Shown: positions 42,240-50,550 of the stretch, piece after piece
How the letters are laid out: each line of letters begins with the position of its first letter
Position numbering within the stretch: position 1 is the first letter of the stretch
Assembly (NCBI GenBank): GCA_022925895.1
Contig: JAKSYS010000463.1
Span: 1 to 50,550, forward strand
DNA from: Fragilaria crotonensis
Taxonomy: Eukaryota > Bacillariophyta > Fragilariophyceae > Fragilariales > Fragilariaceae
Length of the DNA: 50,550 nucleotides
Direction of reading: 5' to 3'
The notes under the pieces: generated by a model
Told to the model about the DNA's origin: nothing
Database searches by the model: none
The model's input: the letters and a program-made list of their open reading frames with translations, nothing else
Translations under genes and position numbers: made by a program

Positions 42240-43961
42240 AAATAAACGGCTACGCCATGGCGTCGGAGCCAAAATTTCCGTCTACAAGAAGTTCCTTCAC
42301 CCGAGGGCCGCCGTATCAAAACGGTATCCGAATGCGACAAAGAATGATGTGCTTGACAACCTCCTTGTCATTGGACAGGAGGAGAAAGTTGTTTCCAAGC
42401 ATAATGTAGTAGGCAGGTCTCTGTATTACAATGCGACACAACAATGAGTTATACGAAGGTCAAATCCTTCATGCTGTCGCACGATTTTGCAAGGTCACTG
42501 AAGAATGACTGGTTGAATCCTTGTTCGATACTATCCCAACAAACGATGTGGGAAACGACGAGGATGTGGCTGTTGGGGGTGACGAGATCGAACAGCGTGA
42601 AATACCGTCTATTTTGAACGAAGACATTTCGAGTTTTTGAGCGCAAGGTTTTTCAGTTGACAATGACAACGAGCCTGCTCCCGAATATATTCCAACTCCT
42701 GCCAACACGGTGAATGATGGGATGTATAGAGCTGGGGGGAGTGAACCCTTGGACGCAAAAGGGTGGTTGGTGTCAAAGATGTACAGCCTACATTAGTAAG
42801 TGCCGATGCATCGATGCATACTGTCTTGGGCTTCTTCCTCCATTTTTTGCCTCTTGAGTACTTCAAAACAACGATTCTGCTGGCAACAAACAAAACACTT
42901 TCGGATTCCTTGACATGGGATGAGTTTCTGCAAAATTCATTTCCATCCTTTTGCTCTTTGCGACGAAACTCAGGGAGTGCCGCGGCGCATGTTTTGGACA
43001 AATGACCAACCGGATATTTTTTGTGGTGCACCCTTTCGCTTGATGCTTACATGTCAAGGCAATGTTTCGAGGCAATACTCAGAAGCTTAAAGTTTACAAC
43101 AAAGACCCCGCCCGCATTCAAGGATCCCTTCCACCCTGTAAGTGATCTGATTAATGCTTTTAATAAGCATTTTGCGGTGTGCTTCAGTCCAAGTTGGGTG
43201 TCGTGTTTGGATGAGTCTATGTCTGTGTGGATTCGCATTTTGATTTGTAGGAAGTTGGTCAGACCGATAGCCTCCCAGGTACGTTGGATGGAACAAACTT
43301 TAAGGTATTTTGTATGAAGGAGGAGGACTATGTTATGAAGCTCATGGCTACCTATGGAGCGCTTCAATCTGTTGATGAGGGAGCAACACAACGAAGTGTC
43401 TCGCGTCGATCCGGGATTTGAGAAAACGTGAGCTTCAAGTACACCGAGCCATTCTTCAACCATTTCAAATTTCGGCATCAGGTTGACGACCACAACAACA
43501 ACAGACACTCCCCGATCTTGTTGGAGGAGAGCATCAACACCAAGGATTGGAAGATCAGGGTCTTCACGTTCATATTGGCCGTTGTCAAGGTCAATGCACC
43601 ACGACTGCTGGCCTATCAATTTTTTACGAAGTCCGATTCTCTCAGCTAGCTGCAATTCAGACGATTGCTGGCAAAAGAATTGATGGGTTTCTCCTTTGTT
43701 GTCAAAAGAGACAACAGGAAGCAAACGAGGAGGAGTATTGAGGCTGTGGCATCTATTTGTGGAGTGGAAACGGCACCTGTGTATGCAACATTGTGGAACG
43801 GAATGGAATGGCACTACCTTTCAAGCAAGTACCCACAGCACTTCTGCAAGACTGTTGGCTGCAATAAACGTATCAGAACCTATTGTAAGTGCATGAAAGC
43901 TTTCTGGCTCTGCCCTGCTTGCATCAGTATGCACATTGCTCAAGTAGCTGAGGCCTCGTGA
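42240..43961 (+). pseudogene. PiggyBac-like transposase, decayed
   Basis: Several plus-strand frames in order recall PiggyBac (DDE_Tnp_1_7) proteins: YPNATKNDVLDNLLVIGQEE; FFLHFLPLEYFKTTILLAT; AYMSRQCFEAILRSLKF; FNKHFAVCFSPSWVSCLDES with the first catalytic Asp; FNHFKFRHQVDDHNNNRHS then ILLEESINTKDWKIRVFTFIL; and a C-terminal cysteine-rich finger (CNKRIRTYCKCMKAFWLCPAC) at the end. Stops and shifts separate all segments. The second catalytic Asp could not be placed. TTAA target duplications and terminal repeats were not established. The family is a confident match by motif; the copy is inactive. Confidence 0.77.
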
Positions 43962-45282
43962 ATGAGAAACGTAATTCAGAAAACGAGATAAAGTGAATTT
44001 TTAGCGGAGATACGCAGACACTTTTTTTCATAACTTTCTATCTATTGACGCCCTGACAATTAATCCAAGTGCAATGTTGTTAAGCATGAAGTGCATGATT
44101 CAAAGCTCTTCGCTCGTGAAACGAACATGTTTTTTGATTGAGAGAGACTCACTCACGTGACTCACTGAATTATGGGATTTGGATGAGTTTTAAACCGTTA
44201 TGTTGAGCGTTAAGTAGTACCTTAGACTATTACTTGATACGCACCAAATTTTAAATTCAAGATATCCAGCATGAGCAAAATCTATATTTCACACGCTTCT
44301 ATTTGTTGTCGACTAAAGTTATTTTATACGGGAGCTACGGTGGCTATCATAATCACTTTGTTATTGCACGCACCTTGCACCAAAACGTACTTCCAGTACT
44401 CGGAGTAACTTTTGGCGCCCCCCTCCATACATCCTGTACGAGAGAATTAAACATGAAGCGTCCTTGTCGTTTCTGTCCTGTTGCCGGCAGACGAACGTTC
44501 CCGGAAGAGCTATAAGAACTCAATGCAAAGCATCATGATGTTTCGACAATTGAATCACTAGTATCAGGGTAGTAGGACATAGTATTAGAAGTACGTGCAG
44601 CATCGAAACATGCGCGCATGGTCACTGGCACTATTTCCATCATACCCACATTCGTTCTTCCGATGACTCTCCTAAATCCTAAGTAATGTTGTTCCATGAA
44701 TATCATACGTACACTTACGGGTTGATGTTACGTTCGGTCAGGTCATCGAATGCCTGGCTTACATCATTTTCATTTTCGTGTAATTCGGTCCAATCTGCCA
44801 GCACAATTTTGAAACATGTCTCCAAATTGTCGAAAAATGTTGTACAGTAAGATCATATGGTGGTCCTGTAGCATTGACATCTTTCGTGGATGTCTACTTC
44901 GACGGTTGTGATATGTTGATGTCCACACCACGTGGACTCTCGTTTCTTCGGAACAGTACATCCAAAATATCATTGCTAAAAGTGTGTATGATAAAATACC
45001 AAGCAAGTATAAATGATAAAATGAGATCCAGTTATTCTCATCGGGCGCGTTGTGATAGTATTAGTGGCTGAATATTTTAATTTTCGATCAACAATGTTGT
45101 TTCTGTTCCCGCACTGAACTTTACGACCAGGTCCAGTACTGGTAGTCCGCGACTTGATCACGAATCATGCCCACAAAAAAAAGAAAAATTAATGAGACTA
45201 AGAGGCCTAAAGAAACCCTCATGCATTGATCGAGGAACTTGTCTCATCACCTTCTCATTCTTAACACCAGAGATCACGAGGA
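43962..45282. other. Intergenic, upstream of second TPR gene
   Basis: No gene. It contains GACTCACT words around a CACGTG at about 44146-44168, similar to the hairpin at 42060, and an AT-rich stretch. It probably includes the TPR gene promoter. Confidence 0.45.
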
Positions 45283-47417
45283 ATGCAGAGCAGTCTCCTT
45301 AATCACTCATTGGTGGTGGGAGTCACCATTCTGCAACAAGAAAAGCACGAGTTGGACGAAAAATGCCTGCTCCTCCAATCTGTGAGCGGACTGAACGAAT
45401 GTGGGGTATCTTGTCTTGAAGCATCGAACAGCGGAGACGCGATCGAGATTTTCGACAAAGCACTCCATAGGCTTCATTCTCAATCATATTTTGACGATAC
45501 CTGCCCTTTGACAAGCTCAAATTCAATTTCTGGTTCCAACACTGGCGTTTCACCGCGTTCCAAAATCAGTTACATCTACCAAAGGGGAGAATACGACGAA
45601 GGCATGAATGCCTTCTCACGGCCGATTCGTATTCAATCTTTTGCTTTCTCCGAGGCAACAGGCAGTTGCTTGATATCAGCGATCCTGTTCAATAAAGGGC
45701 TTGCTCATGCTTGCCATGGGAACGACGAGGCTGCGCTGGGCTGTTTTCGCGGAGCTTGCGAAGTCTCGAAGAGTAATGTGGCATGCGCATCCAACCTCTT
45801 TTCTATCCTTCATAGCATTGGGTATTTACAATACCGGAATAATTTGCACGCTGAATCACTTCAGACCTTCACCGATGCCCTCAATCTGGCTGCGAACATC
45901 TATGGCCAAAACAGTCTGGAAGCCGCCGCTACTCTCAATTGCCTTGGCGTACTGCATTTTCACATGAGTAATGCGGATACGGGGAAAGCCATGCAGTGCT
46001 ACATCGCTTCTCTGTTGATTCGAAGAGACTTTCTAGGTGATCACCATCGCGATGTGGCGACCACCTTGAACAACATTGGTCGAGTGTACTACATGGAACG
46101 CGACTACGACAGTGCTCTTGCGACGTATCAAGAGGCATTGCGAAGCAGAAGGTTGGCCTTGGGTAACAACCACCTCGATGTTGCAGCTACCATTTACAAC
46201 ACGGGCCAAACGTATCATCAAAAGGGGGAGCTTGATCAGGCCCTGGAGCTCTACATGGAGTTTTTGCGAATCGCTGTACCGAAGGTCGGCACGGACCACC
46301 GTGATGTATCCATTATGTACAAAAGTATTGCCCAGATCTATCAGGAACAAGGAAAGTTCAGTGAAGCAATTGATCTCTATAAAAAGGCTTTGGAATCAGG
46401 CTGTGCGGCTCTTGGAGACTGCCACCCTGAAACTGCCTCAACTCTGAATAAGCTGGGCAACCTTTACTACGAAATGGGCGATTTCAACACGGCCATGAAT
46501 ATGTATCAGCGTGGTTTGAAAGTTGAGAGGCTGGTTCTTCCTCGACTCCATCCAAATATTGCTGTGACGCTGACGAACATTGGTCAGATCTACAAGCACA
46601 GAGGAGACTTTGTATCGTCTCTTCGAGCGTATAGGGAGGCCCTTTCTCTGCAACGTTTATCGTTGGGCAATTTTCACCCTGACATTGCCATTACTCTGTC
46701 AAGCATGGCCTTGATTCACTACCAAAACAGAAACTATGAGCGCGCGCTTGATTTATATCAGGAGGTTCTTCACATTCGGCGAGATCATTACACCGATGAT
46801 CACGAAGACGCTGCATCTACTTTGAACTCAATCGGACTAGTACTCTTCAAGCTTGGACTTCATCAAATGGCTATGCAAAGTTTTACGGAGAGTCTCAACA
46901 TCCGTCGAGCAAGACTAGGGCCTGATCACCGCGAGGTGGCCATCGTTTTGTACAACATCGCAACACTACACGGAGCGTGGTGAAGAAGAGGAAGCGATGC
47001 GATGCTATAGGAGACACTTCGCGTCGAGCGCCAAGCCCTTGGCTCTGACCACATCGATGTCGCTGTTACATTACAACACATTGGTTTGCTGTTTCAGCAA
47101 CGTGGCGATCGCGACCAGGCACTGTTTTACTACAACGCGGCGCTGGACATTCAACGTCACAAGCAGAATGCCAATGACGAAGCCAACAACAACATCAATC
47201 AGACAGAGGGAGTCACACGTCTTTGCCAAACGCTCAATGGCATTGCCAACGTTTACCTCCAAAGCGGTCTTGCAGCAGAAGCAGTGAAGTATCTCACAAT
47301 GCTGCCCGAATATTGCTCTGCGCCGGTCGTAGCGTCGACGAATTGCAGCTGTCAAACCTTCACATGACGCTCTACGGGCTATCCATCGTGCATCCGGAAG
47401 CTGCTGCGGCAGCATAA
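45283..47417 (+). pseudogene. Kinesin-light-chain-like TPR gene, frameshifted paralogue
   Basis: Starts at ATG 45283 and is open for 566 codons to 46983. It holds tandem 42-residue TPRs closely matching the protein at 30076-32394 (ATTLNNIGRVYYMERDYDSA, ASTLNKLGNLYYEMGDFNTA, TLSSMALIHYQNRNYERA). YIYQRGEYDEGM is at 97-108. At about 46970 the frame shifts to ERGEEEEAMRCY, shifts again near 47010 to ETLRVERQALGSDHIDVAV, and once more near 47310 to reach NLHMTLYGLSIVHPEAAAAA at 47417, the same end as its paralogue. Either a recent pseudogene, sequencing errors, or a shortened protein lacking the last three repeats. Function unknown. Confidence 0.8.
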
Positions 47418-48717
47418 GGGTGTCAAATCAGCTATTACTAGAAATACGCCGAGTAGTTGTTTCACATTACTATCATGTTCAAACGTCTTTTCAATCCATC
47501 TTCTCACTTCACATCACGCGGCTCTCCCTCTCCTTACACATATGCATACATGTAGAAACTCTAGTAGAGAGACTGTTTTTAGTGCTACTAGTACGCTCTA
47601 CTAGTAACCGTGATATCTTTTTTAGATCTCTGACATAGCGTTCCTGGGGTATAGTAGTGCTTCTACTGTAGTACTGTACTACTTCTCGGATTACCAGGAG
47701 GTTCCGGAATATTGACTTTTTCACTATACTGGAGTACTGTACACGCTGCATTATCGAATGCTTCCTCTCCACCGTAGGTTTTTCATTGTTCAATGGATGG
47801 ACAAAGCCATGACAATCCGAAACGTCAGCATCGGTTCTGTCATATGCGATAAATTGATGCGAAAAAGATATACTTGGTACATCTACCGACTTGAATAGGA
47901 TGGCATTTTAAAATCTGTCCGTTTCTTATTTAGGGGTAATGGCAGAAAATGATAAATTTGGACTGAAGATTTCGCCTTCTGAAGCAAACGCGGAAGCGAA
48001 TGCTTGTGGAAGGAAACGCTTCCAGATTTACTCCCATGGAAGAAACGCTTCAACCAATAGCAGGAACGAGCTCGTCCAGCCCTACGATATAGACCGTGCT
48101 CCACCGTCTGCGACGAGGTCCCGCAAGAGGAAACCCATAATGCAAAACGGGTCACTGAAGGAATGCGACGAACGTCGGAAGCGAAACGCTAAGCGAAATG
48201 CTTCACATAAAGCGAAACGTTTCAGTCGAACCGAATATTCGTTTATCCCTACACTGTAAACGTCTATTTTGAAGTCATACACGTTCTATTTATATGCCTG
48301 AATTTTTGCATCAATCGATGTGACATTTTATCATTAAATAAACTTTTTGTCGTGGTCGCGATTGACGTTTTGTAGCATGGATTCTTTTTGCTTCATGATA
48401 GCATGATGCATGATTTATCACGTGGGAAATCTGCAGATTCGACGTGGTGCAGTACTCCGTATACAGTAAAAAGCCAAAATTCCGGAACCTCCAGAAGTAG
48501 CGAAGTCCTAAAATCAAACGCGCCATCGCTCGTTGTACTGGCTTGTATGCGTACTGTAGTACCATGTCCCTTTGGAAATGTGCGACTTGATAGAGTCCCG
48601 TAGAAACACCGTTCAATTTTGCGCTTGAATCAGTTGTTGTGTCCACGACGACGAAGCTGCGACGGCAAAGCATTTTGTACTTACCTATCATCCATCATTT
48701 TCATCATCGTCGTCATC
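47418..48717. other. Intergenic with TAC/CTAG-rich and GAAACGCTTC motifs
   Basis: No supported gene. 47540-47750 is rich in CTACTAG and GTACTG words. 48013-48223 has several GAAACGCTTC-like near-palindromes (48013, 48042, 48195, 48214), which produce an incidental plus-strand frame of low complexity. Confidence 0.5.
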
Positions 48718-49617
48718 ATGGGTGCTTGTTGTTGTCCATGCCTGAGAGGTGGGGGAAGCGGTGCGACCAAAGAGTCCGAAATGACAAACAAACGAAAGAC
48801 GGCTCCGGCGCCAGGGTCCAAAGGGAAGTCCATGGCGATTTCGAGAAAAATGTCGGCACCTTCCGTAGAGATTACAGATGTCATGAAGGTGCGTGTAGGT
48901 GTTGTTGCATGCATGCGTGGCATCGTATGTCTTGGAAGATAAAGCACTATCGAACGGAGCTGTTGTCTCACAGAAAGATTCTTCTTGTTTTGTTTTCTCA
49001 ACCGGTCCAACTGTCACACGATTCATACTTCCAACTCTGCTGACATGCATCTCCTTGTAGCAACAGGTCTCTGGGAGTGGGCTTGCTTTGGCAGGGGTTT
49101 CAATTGAGCAGGATGCCGCATATTGGGAATGGCAGTTGGAGATACCTGCAGGTAAATCGGACGACGTCATGTTTGGACTCACAACCAGCAAAGACGGGTC
49201 TTTCTATCGTGCACTAGACGAAGGCGACGAAGGTGAGGACAAATTGAATCTATCCGGTACATGTTGTTGTTGTATACTGTTTCCAAAGACACCGACTAAC
49301 TTTAGAAAAATACGTGGGCCACAGCGACACCTCAAACGAATGGAACAGCGCTTATGAAAAAAGTTCCTGTCCAGGATGGGGATACTGTGGGGGTCGCGGT
49401 ACAGCAATCTGATCTGCCGATGGTACAATTCCTTGTCAACGGAGAACCCCTCCACGAATTAGCCATCAATCGGTTCCGAGGAACTGTTTATCCTGCAGTT
49501 TTTCTGCCTGCAGGCGAATCCGTCACCGCGACGCTGGTTTTGGATGAAAACGACTTTCGACAATTGTCGCCTCATGCACGCTTTGGACCGGTCATTGTGT
49601 CGCGTGGGCTCATATAA
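48718..49617 (+). CDS. SPRY-domain protein with acylated-type N-terminus, three exons
   Basis: Spliced model: exons 48718-48888, 49061-49232 and 49325-49617 (stop TAA), 211 residues. Introns are GTGCGT...TTGTAG (172 nt, phase 0) and GTGAGG...CCACAG (92 nt, phase 1); a second donor at 49257 fits equally. The start MGACCCPCLRG has Gly2 for N-myristoylation and four nearby Cys for palmitoylation, so it is probably anchored to a membrane. The rest is SPRY-like: YWEWQLEIPAGKSDDVMFGL then VPVQDGDTVGVAVQ, VQFLVNGEPLHELAIN, YPAVFLPAGESVTATLVLD. SPRY domains bind proteins. A basic Ser/Lys linker joins the parts. Partners are unknown. Confidence 0.72.
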
Positions 49618-49847
49618 GAATCCAATCAGCATCATGCGCTGTGTCATTGAATGAGACGTTGTCATTGTGTCGAGAGCGCACCGCACTCGAAGGCACAGTT
49701 TTCCCTCGAAGTCTCATCGTCTTCCCTGTGTCGTCGTGGTGATTGCTGCTTCTGCTGCCCTAAAACAAAATTGTAAAAATGACCTAACAAAAATATTTAC
49801 ATGGCTGTCCGCTATTGTACTCCGAGTACGTAATGCACCGACACATC

Positions 49848-50309
49848 TCAGCGAGGCAGAACTCGCTTCACAAGCGCCATCCCTGCGGCCGCCGCCCCAA
49901 CGCTTCCCACATTATTCACCAAAATGTACTTCAAGGCCATTGAAGTCTGACCTTTCACAATCCATTGGACAACGTCCACTGAGTAAGTTGAAAATGTAGT
50001 GAACGATCCACAGAATCCGACACCCAACATGAGTTTCGTCCGCGCCGACAAACCTCCTTTGAACAGTGTAGATTCCGGTGCTTGTGATATGCCACCCAAC
50101 AAGAAAGATCCCACAATATTAATACCGGCCGTGTGCCATCCCACCATCCATGATGATGGAGAAGGACTACCAAGAGTACTACTACCACCGCCAGACATTT
50201 TTCGTTCCAAACTCGTGGTGACGAGCCGACCCACCTGATAGCGACAAAACGCACCGCACACTGCGCCTGTTCCAAGTGCCACTGCATCCAAAGGAAGCAT
50301 GCCGATCAT
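49848..50309 (-). CDS. CrcB/Fluc-type fluoride channel, single domain
   Basis: First in-frame ATG is 50309 (MIGMLPLDAV), giving 153 residues; the open frame extends further upstream without an ATG. Family motifs: GAVCGAFCRYQVGR, HTAGINIVGSFLLGG (Asn and Gly of the second helix), GVGFCGSFTTFSTYSVD (the TTFS(T/Y)S fluoride/Na site segment) and LVNNVGSVGAAAAG. Four hydrophobic helices are visible. CrcB/Fluc proteins export fluoride as dual-topology dimers; most fungal and plant homologues (FEX) are two-domain fusions, so a single-domain form would have to dimerise. A Ser/Gly-rich insert sits between helices 1 and 2. A CAG just before the ATG suggests a leader intron. Confidence 0.85.
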   Translation of the reverse strand: MIGMLPLDAVALGTGAVCGAFCRYQVGRLVTTSLERKMSGGGSSTLGSPSPSSWMVGWHTAGINIVGSFLLGGISQAPESTLFKGGLSARTKLMLGVGFCGSFTTFSTYSVDVVQWIVKGQTSMALKYILVNNVGSVGAAAAGMALVKRVLPR

Positions 50310-50550
50310 CCTGCAAATCAAGATGATTGGATCCTGGAGGAAACAAAGTGCGAGATGAAGATTAAAGATACAGGGATGCAATTCAGATGCAATGGCAGGA
50401 ATTTGATGGAGAACTGTGTGATTTTAATCGGCCTTCATGTGGGTACATACATGCTGTTTTACTTCTTGCATCATTTTTTAGCATTGGTGGACGCAATCGA
50501 CAGTAGTTTGAAATTCAGTATTGCAGTACCTTCCGGGTATCACTACGAGT

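Noticed and set aside
47939-48259. 106-codon frame as a gene
   Set aside because: It is generated by repeated GAAACGCTTC motifs, has low complexity and matches no family I know.

Overview
This window reads as nuclear DNA of a eukaryotic microalga, most likely a pennate diatom. The host genes sit far apart and are either intronless or split by short introns. Two genes belong to a tetratricopeptide family, and both carry a conserved YQRGEYDEGM element that I associate with diatoms. The Copia element resembles diatom CoDi-type elements. The species is not determined. No rRNA, tRNA or CRISPR array was found. Most of the DNA is mobile-element sequence.

Layout. (1) 1-6809 and 18958-20443, minus strand: the two halves of one long non-LTR retrotransposon (LINE) with a coiled-coil ORF1, then an ORF2 with an APE-type endonuclease, reverse transcriptase, RNase H and a zinc-binding tail. 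ORF1 and ORF2 overlap as TAATG. (2) About 6810-18957: a roughly 12 kb insertion that splits the LINE's ORF1. It carries a Plavaka/CACTA-like DDE transposase (plus strand). Tail-to-tail with it is a long minus-strand gene whose pieces encode a GNAT-like module, a Ulp1/C48 cysteine protease and a second, papain-like cysteine-protease module. It also holds a 168-bp duplicated repeat and a multi-exon gene of unknown function. (3) 21010-23058: an intact two-OB-like plus methyltransferase gene. (4) 23364-29865: a Copia LTR retrotransposon with identical 194-bp LTRs but a badly frameshifted interior. (5) 30076-32394: an intact TPR gene. (6) 32395-45282: a gene-poor repeat graveyard with a SWIM-finger remnant, a MITE-like element, a tRNA-derived SINE with a perfect 14-bp target duplication, a decayed PiggyBac-like transposase and several hairpins. 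(7) 45283-47417: a frameshifted paralogue of the TPR gene. (8) 48718-49617: a three-exon SPRY-domain gene with an N-myristoylation/palmitoylation-type start. (9) 49848-50309: a single-domain CrcB/Fluc-type fluoride channel.

How it fits together. The host genes (methyltransferase, TPR proteins, SPRY protein, fluoride channel) show no obvious shared pathway. The most unusual content is the composite DNA element in region 2. Its tri-modular GNAT-Ulp1-papain-like protein appears to have been one reading frame that was later broken by frameshifts. Three of the host genes have clean reading frames, while nearly every transposon ORF and one TPR gene are frameshifted. That pattern fits real decay, but sequencing error should be excluded.
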